Source: Alcaligenaceae bacterium
Lineage (GTDB): Bacteria; Pseudomonadota; Gammaproteobacteria; Burkholderiales; Burkholderiaceae_B
Assembly: GCA_013416395.1 (NCBI GenBank)
Contig: JACCEP010000005.1
Span: 1 to 64,000, forward strand
Direction: 5' to 3'
DNA length: 64,000 nt
Positions 45,907 through 57,951 of this stretch are shown piece after piece. A program made the translations under genes and the position numbers. Every line of letters begins with the position of its first letter. Position 1 is the stretch's first letter. The notes beneath the pieces were generated by a model. The model did no database searches. It worked only from the letters and a program-made list of their open reading frames with translations, and had not been told where the DNA came from.

Positions 45907-48501
45907 ATGCGATTTGATAAACTTACCACTAAGTTTCAGCAGGCCATCGCCGACGCACAAAGCCTGGCCGTAAGGCGTGACAACCCCTACATTGAGCCGG
46001 CGCATGTGCTCTCGGCACTGCTTTCCGATACTGACAGCGGCACAGGCAGCTTGCTCGCTCGCGCTGGCGTGTCAGCAACCCGCCTGACTTCGGCGCTCAA
46101 GACCCAGATCGACGGGTTTCCGCAAGTGCAGGGTGCTGAAGGCAATATTCAGGTTGGTCGTGACCTTCAGGCTGCCTTGGCGCGCACTGAAAAAGAAGCC
46201 GCAAACCGCGGCGATACCTATATAGCCAGCGAGCTGTTTCTGTTAGCCATGGCCGATGACAAGGGCGAAACCGGCCGTATCTTGCGCGAAACCGGCCTGC
46301 AACGCAAGGCGCTTGAGGCCGCAATTGAGGCCGTCCGTGGTGGTGCTGCGGTGTCAGATGCTGAAGACGAGTCCAACCGAGAGGCACTCGCCAAATACAC
46401 CACTGACGTCACAGAGCGTGCGCGGTTGGGCAAGCTTGACCCCGTTATCGGGCGAGACGACGAAATCCGCCGTACCATCCAGATACTGCAACGCCGTACC
46501 AAAAACAACCCAGTACTCATTGGTGAGCCCGGTGTGGGCAAAACAGCCATTGTTGAGGGGTTGGCTCAGCGCATTGTCAACAACGAGGTGCCTGAAACCC
46601 TTAAAGGCAAACGCGTGTTGTCGCTAGACCTTGCTTCACTGCTGGCTGGTGCCAAGTACAGGGGCGAGTTTGAAGAGCGTCTCAAATCTGTGCTTAAAGA
46701 ACTGTCGCAAGACGAAGGGCGTACCATTGTCTTCATTGATGAAATGCACACCATGGTGGGTGCCGGAAAAGCCGAAGGTGCCATGGATGCTGGCAACATG
46801 CTCAAGCCAGCGCTCTCGCGCGGCGAACTCCACTGCATCGGCGCCACTACGCTTGACGAGTACCGTAAGTACATAGAAAAAGATGCTGCGCTTGAGCGCC
46901 GCTTCCAGAAAGTGCTGGTAAACGAGCCCGACGTCGAATCCACCATCGCCATTTTGCGTGGTCTGCAAGAGCGCTATGAGCTGCATCACGGCGTTGCCAT
47001 TACTGATCCGGCCATTGTTGCGGCTGCCGAGCTGTCGCATCGCTACATTACTGACCGGTTTTTGCCCGATAAGGCCATTGACCTCATCGATGAGGCGGCG
47101 GCACGCATTCGCATGGAGATCGACTCCAAGCCCGAAGTCATGGACCGGCTCGATCGCCGTATTATCCAGTTAAAAATCGAGCGCGAGGCCGTCAATAAAG
47201 ACAGCGATGACGCTTCACGGCGACGCCTGAAAGTTATCGAAGACGAGCTGGTCGACTTGCAGCGTGAGTACAACGATTACGAAGAGGTCTGGAAGGCTGA
47301 GAAAGCCGCAGTTCAGGGTTCTCAGGCCATCAAGGAAGAAATCGAGCGTGTACGTGCCGAAATGGGCGAGCTGCAGCGCAAAGGGCAGTACGACAAACTG
47401 GCTGAGCTGCAGTACGGCACATTGCCCGAGCTTGAGGCACGGCTCAAAACGGCAGAGGTGGGCAAGCAGGCGCCTGACCAAGATGACAGGCCGCGTTTGT
47501 TGCGCACAGAGGTTGGAGCCGAAGAGATCGCCGAGGTCGTTTCCCGTGCAACCGGTATCCCTGTTTCCAAAATGATGCAGGGTGAGCGTGAAAAACTGCT
47601 GCAAATGGAAAGCTACCTGCATAAGCGTGTGGTTGGTCAGGACGAAGCTGTCATGCTGGTGTCCGATGCCATTCGCCGCTCGCGTGCGGGCTTGTCTGAT
47701 CCTTCACGCCCCTATGGCTCATTTTTGTTTCTGGGCCCTACCGGGGTGGGTAAAACCGAACTTACCAAGGCACTGGCAAGCTTTCTGTTTGACTCAGAAG
47801 ACCACCTCATTCGCATCGATATGAGCGAGTTCATGGAAAAACACTCGGTTGCCCGACTGATCGGTGCGCCTCCGGGGTATGTAGGCTATGAAGAGGGCGG
47901 TTATCTGACTGAGGCCGTGCGTCGTAAGCCTTACAGTGTCATCCTGCTTGACGAGGTTGAAAAAGCGCACCCTGATGTGTTTAACGTGCTGCTGCAGGTG
48001 CTCGACGATGGGCGTCTCACCGATGGTCAGGGCCGTACTGTCGATTTTCGTAATACGGTCATCATCATGACTTCCAATCTGGGTTCGCATCATATCCAGA
48101 GTATGGCGGGTCAACCTTATGATGTGGTTAAGGAAGTAATCTGGGGCGAGCTTAAACAGTCGTTCAGGCCCGAGTTCCTGAATCGCATTGATGAGGTGGT
48201 GGTATTTCATGGCCTTGAAGCCAAGCATATTGAGTCTATTGCCCGCATACAGCTGGCGCGACTGGGGCAGCGTCTTGCTGACAAAGACATGCGTCTTGAG
48301 GTAACTGACGCGGCCATTGCCCAGCTTGCCCTGGCAGGTTTTGACCCAGTATTTGGCGCCCGCCCGCTCAAGCGTGCAATACAGCAGTACATCGAAAACC
48401 CGGTGGCCAGGTTAATGCTTGAAGGCAAGTTTGGGCCCAACGATGTGGTGCCGGTTGACTGGGTCAACGATGAGTTCGTGTTTGAGCGTACTTTGCAGTA
48501 A
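45907..48501 (+). CDS. clpB: ATP-dependent chaperone ClpB
   Basis: Hexameric disaggregase working with DnaK to rescue aggregated proteins. The 864-aa protein (E. coli 857) has the N-domain (about 1-150), first AAA module with GEPGVGKT and [13 protein letters not shown], the coiled M-domain (about 400-525, [11 protein letters not shown] ... EWKAEK-like region), the second AAA module with [14 protein letters not shown] and [10 protein letters not shown], and a C-terminal helical domain with the [15 protein letters not shown] motif. The frame is open to 45859, but ATG 45907 gives the family N-terminus [15 protein letters not shown] heat-shock-like promoter lies upstream and a terminator at 48534. 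Confidence 0.98.
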   Translation: MRFDKLTTKFQQAIADAQSLAVRRDNPYIEPAHVLSALLSDTDSGTGSLLARAGVSATRLTSALKTQIDGFPQVQGAEGNIQVGRDLQAALARTEKEAANRGDTYIASELFLLAMADDKGETGRILRETGLQRKALEAAIEAVRGGAAVSDAEDESNREALAKYTTDVTERARLGKLDPVIGRDDEIRRTIQILQRRTKNNPVLIGEPGVGKTAIVEGLAQRIVNNEVPETLKGKRVLSLDLASLLAGAKYRGEFEERLKSVLKELSQDEGRTIVFIDEMHTMVGAGKAEGAMDAGNMLKPALSRGELHCIGATTLDEYRKYIEKDAALERRFQKVLVNEPDVESTIAILRGLQERYELHHGVAITDPAIVAAAELSHRYITDRFLPDKAIDLIDEAAARIRMEIDSKPEVMDRLDRRIIQLKIEREAVNKDSDDASRRRLKVIEDELVDLQREYNDYEEVWKAEKAAVQGSQAIKEEIERVRAEMGELQRKGQYDKLAELQYGTLPELEARLKTAEVGKQAPDQDDRPRLLRTEVGAEEIAEVVSRATGIPVSKMMQGEREKLLQMESYLHKRVVGQDEAVMLVSDAIRRSRAGLSDPSRPYGSFLFLGPTGVGKTELTKALASFLFDSEDHLIRIDMSEFMEKHSVARLIGAPPGYVGYEEGGYLTEAVRRKPYSVILLDEVEKAHPDVFNVLLQVLDDGRLTDGQGRTVDFRNTVIIMTSNLGSHHIQSMAGQPYDVVKEVIWGELKQSFRPEFLNRIDEVVVFHGLEAKHIESIARIQLARLGQRLADKDMRLEVTDAAIAQLALAGFDPVFGARPLKRAIQQYIENPVARLMLEGKFGPNDVVPVDWVNDEFVFERTLQ

Positions 48502-48533
48502 AACGCTAGAGCATGAGTAACTAAAGCAAGGCA

Positions 48534-48575
48534 AAAGGCCTGGCAAGTATATTAATGCTTGCCAGGCCTTTGTTT
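48534..48575 (+). terminator. Intrinsic terminator after clpB
   Basis: AAAGGCCTGGCAAG (48534-48547) pairs perfectly with CTTGCCAGGCCTTT (48558-48571), followed by GTTTTG. The remaining bases up to the queH stop (48784) hold nothing I can identify. Confidence 0.88.
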
Positions 48576-48783
48576 TGTAATGTGGCCTATTGGGTTGGGC
48601 GCTAAGCGATCAAGCCGTAAATAGCCAAGTTTTTCGCGTTTGTAAAACTGAACCCCTACGCCAGGATACGGATCTTATCGTTGAGGTGTATGTGTTTCTC
48701 ACCAGCACGTTGAGTGGGAGAGGGCCGGGGCAGTAGATCTGCAGAAGCTTGGCTTTTAGCCGCGGGGCTATAGCATGCACGGC

Positions 48784-49449
48784 TCAAGCTTCGCCGCTGT
48801 CTTCCTGGCCGTAGTATTTGACGCCGATCTTGATGCGTTCGCGGCCCTGTGATCTGCGGTAGCGGTTGGTATCGCGCAGCGAGTAGACGCAGCCGCAGTA
48901 TTCTTGCTGGTAAAACGCTTCGCGCTTGCTGATTTCAATCATGCGCGCCGAACCACCGCCCTTGCGCCAGTTGTAGGTCCAGTATATTAAGCCAGGGTAG
49001 CGTGCCGCAGCGCGCTCGCCGCAACCATTGATCTGGTTCATGTCCTTCCAGCGCGAAATGCCCAACGAGCTGGAAATGGTGTCAAAGCCATTTTCGTGGG
49101 CATATAGCGCCGTGCGCTCAAAACGCATGTCGAAGCAGACCGTGCAGCGCTCTCCGCGCTCAGGCTCGTTTTCAAGGCCTTTTACACGCTCGAACCAGTT
49201 GTCGCGGTCGTAGTCGGCATCGATAAACGCAATATTGTGCTTCTCGGCGAAGCGGATGTTTTCGTTTTTGCGGATTTCGTATTCGCGGTCTGGGTGGATG
49301 TTGGGGTTATAAAAGTAAATGGCGTAGTCGATGCCCGAAGCGGTTATGGCCTCCATGACTTCGCCTGAACACGGCGCGCAGCAAGAGTGCAACAGTACTT
49401 TTTTACGGTTTTCGGGCAGGACGAGTTGAGGGCGTTGTAGTTCGGTCAT
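48784..49449 (-). CDS. queH: Epoxyqueuosine reductase QueH
   Basis: Last step of queuosine synthesis, reducing epoxyqueuosine in tRNA; QueH is the cobalamin-independent, non-orthologous replacement of QueG. The 221-aa protein (old DUF208) has the three Cys groups that hold an iron-sulfur cluster and metal: [13 protein letters not shown] (residues about 20-30), [15 protein letters not shown], and [10 protein letters not shown] near the end. It follows glnE on the minus strand after 51 bases. The other queuosine gene in this window is queF (35364). No gene of the earlier steps is present. Confidence 0.93.
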   Translation of the reverse strand: MTELQRPQLVLPENRKKVLLHSCCAPCSGEVMEAITASGIDYAIYFYNPNIHPDREYEIRKNENIRFAEKHNIAFIDADYDRDNWFERVKGLENEPERGERCTVCFDMRFERTALYAHENGFDTISSSLGISRWKDMNQINGCGERAAARYPGLIYWTYNWRKGGGSARMIEISKREAFYQQEYCGCVYSLRDTNRYRRSQGRERIKIGVKYYGQEDSGEA

Positions 49450-49500
49450 AATGTTAGCAGGCGCCAGAGACGCCTGGTAAATTTGGCTAATGGGCTGATT

Positions 49501-52278
49501 TTAGTCCCCAATCACAGCATTCCAAAGTTTGCGTACGGCGTCTCGCTCTTGAACGAGCTGAGTAGCGGGTACTCGGGCCTTTTCTGCCCCCTGCAAACGC
49601 AGGGCGTGCTGACGTTTTCTAAACTCACGGTAGGCGTCGGCTACGGTGCTGGCCAACTCAACGGATATCAGGCCTGCGCGTGCAGCCAGCCCCAACAGTG
49701 CAATATTGCCCAGATTGTCGAGCAAAACCGGGTATTTACGGGCGTGGCACAAGACAAGATACTGTGTAATGAACTCGACGTCGACCATGCCACCTCTGTC
49801 ATGTTTGATGTCAAAGTCCTTACTGCGGTTGGGGTGTCCGGCGCTGATTTTTTTTCTCATGGAGCGTACTTCGTTTTTGAGTTCGTCAAGATCGCGCGGT
49901 AGTAACAGCACGCGTCGACGCACGGCTTCAAAACGTTCTCCAATTGCAGGGTCGCCGGCGACGAATCGTGCGCGTGTAATGGCCTGATGCTCCCAGGCCC
50001 AGGCATGCCGGGTTTGGTACTGCTCGAAGCCGTCTATGGATACGGCGAGAAGGCCTGCATCGCCGTCCGGGCGTAGTCTTAAGTCGATTTCATACAGGCG
50101 GCCCGATGACGTCATGGTGGAAAGCCATGACGCCATGCGTCGCCCAAGCTTGGCATATAACTCGCTGGCGTCGTCATTTGGGTCGTCATACAGAAACACC
50201 AGATCGAGGTCAGACGCATAGCCCAGCTCTATGCCGCCCAGTTTGCCATAGGCGATGATGGCAAAATGCGGTGTGCCTGGGTTGTCGCGCCTGTCGCGCG
50301 GCAAAACCTGGGGCCACACACGATAGATGGTTTCCGTCAGCATGAGGTCGGCCAGCGCAGAAAGCCGGTCAGCCAGCTGCTCAACCGTCAGCACACCTTC
50401 GAGATCCTGTGCCAAAAGCTGGAAACTGATCTGATGCTGCGTGTCGCGCATCAGGTTCATCTGTTGTTCAACATCGGGCTTGCCATCAGGCAACACGCAG
50501 GCATCCAGTTCGCTACGTAGCTGTGTAGCGATTTCCTGAAAGTCTGGCGGCTGCATGAGTGAGTGCCATTCGATGAGACTGTCGAGCAAAATTGGATGGC
50601 GCTGCAGGTACTGCGACGCCCAAGGGCTGGCGCTGACAAGTCGGGCTACGCGCGCCAGGGTCTCTGGATACTCTGCCAGCAGCGCAAGATACGCGCTGCG
50701 CTGCGAAATGTGTTCGACCAGATCGAGTAGAGCGGCGGCGGCGATGGCCGGACGCTCAGTTTTAGCCGCCACGCGTGCGATGGCAGGTAATAGTGCCTCA
50801 ACGCGTTCGCGGCTGGTGGCGGGCAGGCTGCGCACCCGGTGGCTTTCAAGCAAGGCATTCATGCGCTGGCAGACAACGTCAGCATCGTCACCCAGACATT
50901 GGCGCGCCAATTCGTCCAGGCTTGTGCAGGCGTCGTCGGAGCCTGTATCTGCGTCTTCACTGTTGCTGTCGTCGTCGCCTCCCATGCCAGCGATTCGGAA
51001 CGCATCGCGAAAGGTCTGAGAAACAAACTGGCGGTGGGCTGCAAGCGTGTCCTCAAAGGCGGGTCTGGTCATGCCCATGGCACTTGCCAGGCCCTCGCAT
51101 AAGGCGGGATCGCGCGGCAACAAATGTGTCTGTTCATCTTCGCGATATTGCAGCATATGCTCGACGCGTCGTAAAAACATATAGGCCCTGGCCAGGCTCT
51201 CGGCTACGTCTGAAGCGATTACTCCGGCTTTGTCTTGTTTGTGCAGTGCGGATATCAGCGTGCGCTGCTGCAGCGAAGGCTGGCGACCACCGCGAATCAG
51301 CTGGTTAAGCTGTACAACAAACTCGATCTCGCGGATGCCGCCTTCGCCCAGCTTAATGTTGTGTATGGTGTCAACACCACTGCGCGCCAGTGCACGGCGT
51401 TGCCAGTCTTGCCGTATACGTTCGCGCAAACCTCTTAACGAGGCCAGGGCATCGAAGTCAAAGTATTTGCGATATACAAATGGACGACGCAGCGTTTCAA
51501 ACTGCTCGCGTTGCGGGGCGGGATCGCTGTTCGCAAAGGCTTTGCACGGGATGACACGGCCCTTAAGCCAGGCGTATCGCTCCCATTCGCGGCCTTGCAC
51601 AACGAGATAATGTTCGAGCGCATCCAGGCTCCAGGCCAGTGGACCCGCATCGCCGTCAGGACGCAGCCGCAGATCACTGCGGAATACCTGACCATCGGCG
51701 TCGATGTCGGATAGTACTGGCATCATGCGCTGGGTAACTTTGCCATAAAACTCATGGTGACTGATCTTGCGCCGGCCAGTGGTTTCACCTTCTTCGGCGT
51801 AAAGCATGACAAGATCAATGTCGGACGACACATTTAACTCGCGCCCTCCCAACTTGCCCATGCCCACAATAATCATTTCTTGCGGCAACCCGGTTTCGGG
51901 GTCGGTTGGTACGCCATGAATTTCGGCAAGGGCCGTCATGACGCTTTTATACGCCTCAGCCACGGCAAGGTCTGCCAGTACCGTCATGGCGGTGATCACC
52001 TCTTGCAGTGGCGCTTGCCCGTTAATATCGCGTACAAGCAACGTAAAAAACACGCGTTCCCGTAGTTTTCTCAAGACATGACGCACTTGCTCGGGAGACA
52101 TTGCGGCGTCGTCGCTGCTTTGTTTGAGCTCAATAAACCAGTCTTGTATGGTCTTACGAGCGACCGCATCGCTGGCGTGTTCAGCCAGCCACTGACAAAA
52201 TGTAGCGTTGTTGCCAATTTTGCGCCGCAGGGCGCCAGACCAGCGTAGCGCCGACTCTAATATAATGGGTTCAGGCAT
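49501..52278 (-). CDS. glnE: Bifunctional glutamine synthetase adenylyltransferase / deadenylylase
   Basis: Adenylylates GlnA when nitrogen is plentiful and removes AMP when it is short, controlled by PII. The protein has two nucleotidyltransferase domains: the N-terminal adenylyl-removing domain with [20 protein letters not shown] (about residues 140-160), and the C-terminal adenylyltransferase domain with [20 protein letters not shown]. Length from ATG at 52278 is 925 aa; E. coli GlnE has 946. The frame opens at 52317 (MCFFLL...), but [14 protein letters not shown] is a more natural start. It is divergent from the YhdP-like gene with 44 bases between starts. GdhA, another ammonia-assimilation enzyme, is encoded at 56575. 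Confidence 0.96.
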   Translation of the reverse strand: MPEPIILESALRWSGALRRKIGNNATFCQWLAEHASDAVARKTIQDWFIELKQSSDDAAMSPEQVRHVLRKLRERVFFTLLVRDINGQAPLQEVITAMTVLADLAVAEAYKSVMTALAEIHGVPTDPETGLPQEMIIVGMGKLGGRELNVSSDIDLVMLYAEEGETTGRRKISHHEFYGKVTQRMMPVLSDIDADGQVFRSDLRLRPDGDAGPLAWSLDALEHYLVVQGREWERYAWLKGRVIPCKAFANSDPAPQREQFETLRRPFVYRKYFDFDALASLRGLRERIRQDWQRRALARSGVDTIHNIKLGEGGIREIEFVVQLNQLIRGGRQPSLQQRTLISALHKQDKAGVIASDVAESLARAYMFLRRVEHMLQYREDEQTHLLPRDPALCEGLASAMGMTRPAFEDTLAAHRQFVSQTFRDAFRIAGMGGDDDSNSEDADTGSDDACTSLDELARQCLGDDADVVCQRMNALLESHRVRSLPATSRERVEALLPAIARVAAKTERPAIAAAALLDLVEHISQRSAYLALLAEYPETLARVARLVSASPWASQYLQRHPILLDSLIEWHSLMQPPDFQEIATQLRSELDACVLPDGKPDVEQQMNLMRDTQHQISFQLLAQDLEGVLTVEQLADRLSALADLMLTETIYRVWPQVLPRDRRDNPGTPHFAIIAYGKLGGIELGYASDLDLVFLYDDPNDDASELYAKLGRRMASWLSTMTSSGRLYEIDLRLRPDGDAGLLAVSIDGFEQYQTRHAWAWEHQAITRARFVAGDPAIGERFEAVRRRVLLLPRDLDELKNEVRSMRKKISAGHPNRSKDFDIKHDRGGMVDVEFITQYLVLCHARKYPVLLDNLGNIALLGLAARAGLISVELASTVADAYREFRKRQHALRLQGAEKARVPATQLVQERDAVRKLWNAVIGD

Positions 52279-52322
52279 GAGGCACACAGAGGGATGGGCT
52301 AACAGAAAAAAACACACGTCCT

Positions 52323-55300
52323 GTGCGAAGTAGCGACAAGACCCAAAAAGATACTGTAAATATAACCGCTCTGGCTAATTACCCTGTGTTTCAATTTTTC
52401 CGTGTTCTATTCCGTTTTCTCTCCACCCTGATCATCCTGGCTGTTTTCCTGGTTGGCGTGGGCATTCTTGCTGCGCGCTATTGGGTGCTGCCGCATATAG
52501 AACAGTGGCGCCCGCAGATCGCTCACTATCTTTCTGCTCAGCTTGATCTGCACATTGACCTGGGCGCCGTGACAGCAGACTGGAAAGGCATCAACCCCCG
52601 AATCGCGCTTCGTGATGTTTCAATTTCTAGCCCAGGCGGGCGCACACTACTTGTCTTGCCTCGTATCAATGCCGAGCTTGGATGGCGCAGTTTTATAACT
52701 TTGCGCCCGACGTTTGAGTATCTTGAAGCCAGCGGCCTCGAGGTTTCAGCGCGACGTGATGCGCAAGGCCAGTTGAGGCTTTTGGGCCGCACGCTTGATC
52801 TGGGGCAGGGCAACGATGATGATGGTTCGGGGCGTCTGTTGCGCTGGCTGGCACAGCAGAAGCGCATTGTGCTGCATGATGCCACGCTTAAATGGTCAGA
52901 TGACACACGTACCGGCGAAATGCTCACGCTCGACGGCGTTTCACTGAGGTTTACGGGCCGGGGTAGTGAGTACCGTTTTGCTCTCAGTGCCACGCCGCCT
53001 GCAAAACTGGGGCGCTTGCTTGACGTGCGAGGTGTTTTCCAGGCTCCTGAAGAAGGGCTGGCAGTGCCTGATGTCACCGCAGAAAGCTATTTTATGCGTG
53101 CCTATCGTGGTCTGGCCTCATGGTTGACGATCAGGCTTGCGCCGATGTCTGATGGCACATCGGCTACTGCTGCGGGAGAGGGCGCGCTGTACATTCACAT
53201 TGATGAGATGCAAACCCTTGGCTGGACGCCCTGGATGGACTTGCCTACAGGGCTGGTTTCGGGCCGGGTGTCGTCCCGAAGTCGTATAGATTTCTTGGGG
53301 GGGCATCCTGAAATCTTCACGTCGGAGGTGCAGGTGGAGCAGGGGGTGTGGGATTATTCTGTACCGGTGCCTGCGCACGATGATCACGACAAGCCATCGG
53401 AGAGGGGGCTGCTGCAGATCAAGGCCGATACGCTGCAGTTATACCTGCACGGCTCGCTGGACGCCTATCGGCGCATGTTGGTAGCCGACAGCACAAAGAC
53501 GCAGCCGCCTGCGTTCACGGTTGATCTGCCTCCTGACTTATTACAGACCGTTATGACAGCGCCGTCGGCCGTAGACTACCGGGTGATTTCTACAGGGGTA
53601 AAAATCGAGGCACAAAATATTATGCCCACGCCTATCGCTATTGACCATTTGGTGCTCAAGGGTGCCCTGTCAATGCCAGCTGGCGAGGCCTTGCATGTTG
53701 CTGCAGACTTCGCGCGTATCAGTAACCGCGATATCGACGCCACCTTGCATGGAAGCTGGCGTCCAGGTGGGTCGAGTGCGGCCGGGGTCATTGATCTGAG
53801 TGGCCATATTCAGCGCGCGCGCATAGCCGCTATTCGTGATTACCTGCCGCTGGTGCTCGATGCAGAGGTGCACAAGTGGATGGCGCACGGTTTGCAAGCG
53901 GGTGAAATTCACAATGCCAGCTTGTTGCTCAAGGGGGATCTCATTCATTTCCCATTTGGAAACGACCAAGTCGCCTTTGGCGATTTTCAGGTTGAAGGCC
54001 CGTATCGCGGCGCCGTCATCGATTATCTTCCCCCAGAAAATGGCAAGCCTGGTTGGCCCGCTCTGGTCGATATGCAGGGTAGGGCAAGCATGCGGCGTAC
54101 ACGCCTGCACGTCACAGCAGACACTGCCCGTGTCCAGCCCGCCAAGGGTAAGTGGGTTGATCTCACTCAGGTCAATGCGCTTATACCTGATCTCGGGCAC
54201 GATCCGGTGTTGACAGTTACAGGTGACACGCGCGGAGACGGTGCGGCTTATCTGGCATTGATGACACATTCACCGTTGGGTAACCTGCTGCATCATACGT
54301 TTGACGATACCCGCGCGGAAGGCAGCTGGCAGGTGCCGCTATCGTTAAACATCCCGCTGACTCATGGCGCAGATACTACCGTGCTTGGTGAAGTGCAGTT
54401 TGATGGAGGCACATTGCGGCTCATGCCCGATATGCCAGAATTCGGACGCGTGGAAGGGGCGCTGGCTTTTACCGAATCTGGCGCTGTAGCCCGGGGGCTT
54501 CACGGCGAGTTTCTTGGTGGCCTCATGAAACTTGACGGCGGTATTGGCCAAGACCATAAGGGCTTGCGGATGACGGGTATCGTCAAGGCTGCCGAGTTGA
54601 TCAAGTTTGCAGGGGCGCCAGCGCTTGGCGAGCGTCTACAAGGGCAGGTTCCCTATGACGTGATGATTAACACGCCGTCAGCGAAGGGTTATACCGTCGT
54701 GATGCAATCCTCACTGGTCGGGTTGGCAATTGATGCTCCGGCCCCATTGGGCAAACAAGCCACCGCAAAACGTATGTTGCGGGCACAGTGGCGGCATGAT
54801 GCCAAAAACCAGAGTGCGCGGCTTGATATCAAGCTGGGTGAGCAAATCAATGCCGTTTTGTTGCAACAAGATGCGGCGGGGCACCCGGCGGGTGGCGGAG
54901 AAGGGCACGCAGACTCATCAGCCCGGCCATTGTTCCATGCAGGTGCTGTTGGCGTAAATCAAGAACCCGTCGTGCCCTCTGCAGGCATGCGGGTCGATGT
55001 CAGCTATCCCGCCGTTGATCTGGACGCCTGGTACGCGCTGATCCAGCGTGCTGATAGCGCATCTGGCAAGAAACCCTTTTTCCCCCCGCTTGAGCGGCTC
55101 CGCTTGCAGACCGACAAAGCGCAAATGCGCGGGCTGGATCTCGATAAACTGACTTTCACCATTCAGCAAGCAAAGCCATCTCTGTGGCGTGCTGATGTCA
55201 GTTCAACACAGACAGCGGGCTCGTTATCCTGGCGGTATGCCAACGACAAAATAGACGGGCCGGTACAGGTTCGTTTTGATCGCCTTGCGATCGGTCAGCC

Positions 55301-56258
55301 CCAAGCAGAAGAGGAAAAAACAGCAGATAGTGCCGCCTCGGCTGTTAATGGCCATGTGGCAAACGACGATATCAATGGCATTGATGATGATCTCGATGTA
55401 CCGGCCATTAATCTGTACGTGCGTAATCTAAGCCTTTACGGTCGCCCGGCAGGCGAGTTGGCGCTGACGGGGTTCAGTCAGGAAAAAGGTCGTTTGTGGC
55501 GCCTTGAGCAAGTCAGGCTTTCAACGCCCGCAGCGAGTCTCGAAGGTAAGGGCATGTGGCGGCTGTCCGGGCCACAGCGAGGCCTTACTCTGGATGCCAA
55601 AGCAACCGTTAAGGATCTGGGTGCTTACCTTGAGCATGCTCAATTCAACGACCTGATGTCAGGCGGAAGCGGGCAGCTAACCGCCTCGCTGGTTTGGCGG
55701 AATATGCCGTGGGCATTTAACCGCGCTGACTTGAGTGGCGCCATAAGCTTTGACCTGAAAAAAGGACGTTTCAGCGGGGTAAATTCCCCCTCGGCCAGGC
55801 TGCTGGAGTTATTGTCGCTGCAGTCATTCAGGCGATTGGCCCGGCTTGATGTCAACCCTGCTAGCGTGGCGGGAGACGGTTTCCCTTTTAATACCCTGAA
55901 AGGTACGTTAAATATTAAACATGGTGTCGTGCATACACACGATTACCGCGTAGTTGGGCCGGCTGGTACGGTGGTGCTGGAAGGCACTGCCAATCTGGTC
56001 AGCAACACGCTCGATATGCAGGCCGCTGTTGTGCCCAATCTGGATGTTAGCGGTGCCGCAATTGCTGCAGGGATAGCGTTAAACCCGATTGTCGGTGTTG
56101 GGGCATTTTTGACCCAGTTGCTGTTGCAGACGCCTCTCGAGAAAGCAATGGCTGCCCGTTACCAGATAACCGGCAACCTTGCGGAGCCGACCATAAGCGA
56201 AATGGCCACTACGACGCATGAACGAGCTAAGCCTGCGCGCCCCGAGCCTGAACACTGA
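52323..56258 (+). CDS. YhdP-family AsmA-like protein (putative envelope phospholipid transport)
   Basis: Very large protein of 1311 aa with one N-terminal transmembrane helix (about residues 26-52, [20 protein letters not shown]) and a long periplasmic part. The N-terminal [20 protein letters not shown] and the C-terminal AsmA-like segment ([23 protein letters not shown]..., [31 protein letters not shown]) identify the YhdP (DUF3971 plus AsmA-like C) family. YhdP, TamB and YdbH build hydrophobic grooves that move phospholipids to the outer membrane in E. coli. Start GTG 52323 has no strong ribosome binding site. An acidic low-complexity insert (about residues 995-1025, [11 protein letters not shown]...) interrupts the last third. 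The 3' end is partly duplicated (56231-56371). Confidence 0.9.
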   Translation: MRSSDKTQKDTVNITALANYPVFQFFRVLFRFLSTLIILAVFLVGVGILAARYWVLPHIEQWRPQIAHYLSAQLDLHIDLGAVTADWKGINPRIALRDVSISSPGGRTLLVLPRINAELGWRSFITLRPTFEYLEASGLEVSARRDAQGQLRLLGRTLDLGQGNDDDGSGRLLRWLAQQKRIVLHDATLKWSDDTRTGEMLTLDGVSLRFTGRGSEYRFALSATPPAKLGRLLDVRGVFQAPEEGLAVPDVTAESYFMRAYRGLASWLTIRLAPMSDGTSATAAGEGALYIHIDEMQTLGWTPWMDLPTGLVSGRVSSRSRIDFLGGHPEIFTSEVQVEQGVWDYSVPVPAHDDHDKPSERGLLQIKADTLQLYLHGSLDAYRRMLVADSTKTQPPAFTVDLPPDLLQTVMTAPSAVDYRVISTGVKIEAQNIMPTPIAIDHLVLKGALSMPAGEALHVAADFARISNRDIDATLHGSWRPGGSSAAGVIDLSGHIQRARIAAIRDYLPLVLDAEVHKWMAHGLQAGEIHNASLLLKGDLIHFPFGNDQVAFGDFQVEGPYRGAVIDYLPPENGKPGWPALVDMQGRASMRRTRLHVTADTARVQPAKGKWVDLTQVNALIPDLGHDPVLTVTGDTRGDGAAYLALMTHSPLGNLLHHTFDDTRAEGSWQVPLSLNIPLTHGADTTVLGEVQFDGGTLRLMPDMPEFGRVEGALAFTESGAVARGLHGEFLGGLMKLDGGIGQDHKGLRMTGIVKAAELIKFAGAPALGERLQGQVPYDVMINTPSAKGYTVVMQSSLVGLAIDAPAPLGKQATAKRMLRAQWRHDAKNQSARLDIKLGEQINAVLLQQDAAGHPAGGGEGHADSSARPLFHAGAVGVNQEPVVPSAGMRVDVSYPAVDLDAWYALIQRADSASGKKPFFPPLERLRLQTDKAQMRGLDLDKLTFTIQQAKPSLWRADVSSTQTAGSLSWRYANDKIDGPVQVRFDRLAIGQPQAEEEKTADSAASAVNGHVANDDINGIDDDLDVPAINLYVRNLSLYGRPAGELALTGFSQEKGRLWRLEQVRLSTPAASLEGKGMWRLSGPQRGLTLDAKATVKDLGAYLEHAQFNDLMSGGSGQLTASLVWRNMPWAFNRADLSGAISFDLKKGRFSGVNSPSARLLELLSLQSFRRLARLDVNPASVAGDGFPFNTLKGTLNIKHGVVHTHDYRVVGPAGTVVLEGTANLVSNTLDMQAAVVPNLDVSGAAIAAGIALNPIVGVGAFLTQLLLQTPLEKAMAARYQITGNLAEPTISEMATTTHERAKPARPEPEH

Positions 56259-56371
56259 GACCCAGTCTGGTTATTAAGTTGGACTATACAGGGCCACTAC
56301 GGCGCCCGAACGAATCTAGTCTGCGCGCGCCGAACTGGAGCACTGAGATTCGCTTAAATTATTTAGTTGGA
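56231..56371 (+). repeat. Degenerate tandem duplication of the yhdP-like gene 3' end
   Basis: Copy 1 (56231-56283) covers the last nine codons and stop of the YhdP-like gene and a short trailer; copy 2 (56319-56371) lies 88 bases on. They share CTGCGCGC, CCGA, CACTGAGA, TTA and TTAGTTGGA or TTAAGTTGGA, with about two-thirds identity by eye. Confidence 0.65.
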
Positions 56372-56574
56372 TCGCAGAGGGCTAAAATAGAGGCCATGCA
56401 AAGGGTTCAGCTGAAGAGCTCAGCCAAAGACCTTAGTCGTCAAGGCCAATAATTACCCGGGGTAATTGCCAGGCTTAATCACGCGAGCCTATTATCGGTA
56501 ACAGCATCGCCTGAAAACAACTGTGCGGCCTGGCTACCAAGAGCCGGGCCGCACAGTTAAAGCCGCGTTAAGGC
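56259..56574. other. 316-base convergent spacer between the YhdP-like gene and gdhA
   Basis: No gene is visible. It holds copy 2 of the duplication (56319-56371), a 17-bp palindrome AATTACCCGGGGTAATT at 56451-56467, and the gdhA terminator at 56521-56556. Confidence 0.6.
56521..56556 (-). terminator. Intrinsic terminator of gdhA
   Basis: CTGTGCGGCCTGGCT (56521-56535) pairs with AGCCGGGCCGCACAG (56542-56556) with one mismatch. Read on the minus strand the hairpin is followed by TTGTTTTC, so it ends gdhA. Confidence 0.85.
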
Positions 56575-57915
56575 TTAGTAGACGCCTTGCTGCAACATGG
56601 CGTCGGCCACCCGGACGAAGCCTGCGATATTGGCCCCGTTTACGTAGTTGACCCTGTCGCCCTGTGTGCCGTGGAGCACGCAGTTGTCATGGATGTCGCG
56701 CATGATGGCATGGAGCTTGCCATCGACCTGCTCGCGCGTCCAGTGCAGTCGTTGTGAGTTCTGGCTCATTTCGAGGCCAGATACGGCGACGCCACCTGCA
56801 TTGCTGGCTTTACCTGGCGCATAGAGAACACCTGCCTCAATAAAGGCATCGACCGCATCAAGGCTGGTAGGCATGTTGGCGCCTTCGGCAACACAACGTA
56901 CGCCATTGCGAATGAGTGTCTGTGCGTCGTTGAGATCAAGCTCGTTTTGTGTGGCGCAGGGTAGCGCAACATCGACCGGTACGTGCCATGGGCGTTTACC
57001 TGCTTCGTAAACCAGACCCAGACGTTCGGCGTAGGTTTGGACGCGGCCACGCTCTTCGTTTTTGATGCGGATGAGCTCAGCCAGCTTGGCAGGCGTGAAG
57101 CCAGCTTTGTCGATAACTGCGCCGTGCGAGTCGGAAACGGTAATTACCTTGGCACCCAGCTGCATGCATTTTTCAATTGCATACTGAGCCACGTTGCCCG
57201 ATCCTGAAACGGACACCGTAAGGCCTTCGATAGACCGCCCGGCATGTTTGAGCATTTCTTCGGCAAAGTACACGGTGCCATAACCGGTTGCTTCTGGGCG
57301 GATAAGGCTGCCACCAAAGCTTAGGCCTTTGCCTGTAAACACGCATGCTGCCGAGTTGGACAGTTTTTTCATCATGCCGGCCATGAAACCCACTTCGCGA
57401 CCACCCACACCAATATCACCCGCAGGCACATCGGTATCGGGGCCCAGATGGCGGAACAGTTCGATGATGAGGGCCTGACAAAAGCGCATTACTTCGGCAT
57501 CAGATTTGCCCTTTGGGTCGAAATCAGAGCCACCCTTGCCGCCGCCCATGGGCAACGTGGTGAGCGCGTTTTTGAAGGTTTGCTCAAATGCGAGAAACTT
57601 CAGAATAGACAGATTCACCGAGGGGTGAAAGCGCATGCCGCCCTTGAATGGGCCGATCGCCGAGCTGTGTTGTATTCGAAAACCGCGATTGACCTGTATG
57701 CGGCCACTGTCGTCTGTCCAGCAAATACGAAACTGAATGACGCGTTCGGGTTCGACCAGGCGCTCAAGTATGCCGTATTCGGCGTACTGAGGATTTTGCT
57801 CGATGAATGGCCACAGGCTGTGCATTACTTCGCTGACAGCCTGCATGAATTCAGGCTGGTGAGGATCTCGTGCCTGGGTCTGGGATAGGAACTGTTCGAC
57901 TGAGGGTAGTTTCAT
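56575..57915 (-). CDS. gdhA: NADP-specific glutamate dehydrogenase
   Basis: Makes glutamate from 2-oxoglutarate and ammonia with NADPH, in the hexameric class (446 aa, E. coli 447). The substrate site FKGGMRFHPSVN, catalytic lysine region LPMGGGKGGSDFDPKGKSD and the NAD(P) fold starting VSVSGSGNVAQYA are clear. The start is ATG at 57915; a TTG one codon upstream is possible. Its 5' end is 36 bases after the rho stop, so trxA-rho-gdhA may be one transcript, although rho and trxA usually have their own promoters. A terminator at 56521-56556 closes it. Confidence 0.97.
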   Translation of the reverse strand: MKLPSVEQFLSQTQARDPHQPEFMQAVSEVMHSLWPFIEQNPQYAEYGILERLVEPERVIQFRICWTDDSGRIQVNRGFRIQHSSAIGPFKGGMRFHPSVNLSILKFLAFEQTFKNALTTLPMGGGKGGSDFDPKGKSDAEVMRFCQALIIELFRHLGPDTDVPAGDIGVGGREVGFMAGMMKKLSNSAACVFTGKGLSFGGSLIRPEATGYGTVYFAEEMLKHAGRSIEGLTVSVSGSGNVAQYAIEKCMQLGAKVITVSDSHGAVIDKAGFTPAKLAELIRIKNEERGRVQTYAERLGLVYEAGKRPWHVPVDVALPCATQNELDLNDAQTLIRNGVRCVAEGANMPTSLDAVDAFIEAGVLYAPGKASNAGGVAVSGLEMSQNSQRLHWTREQVDGKLHAIMRDIHDNCVLHGTQGDRVNYVNGANIAGFVRVADAMLQQGVY

Positions 57916-57951
57916 CAAGTCTTGCTCTGTGGAAAGTACTAAAAGAGGCGG

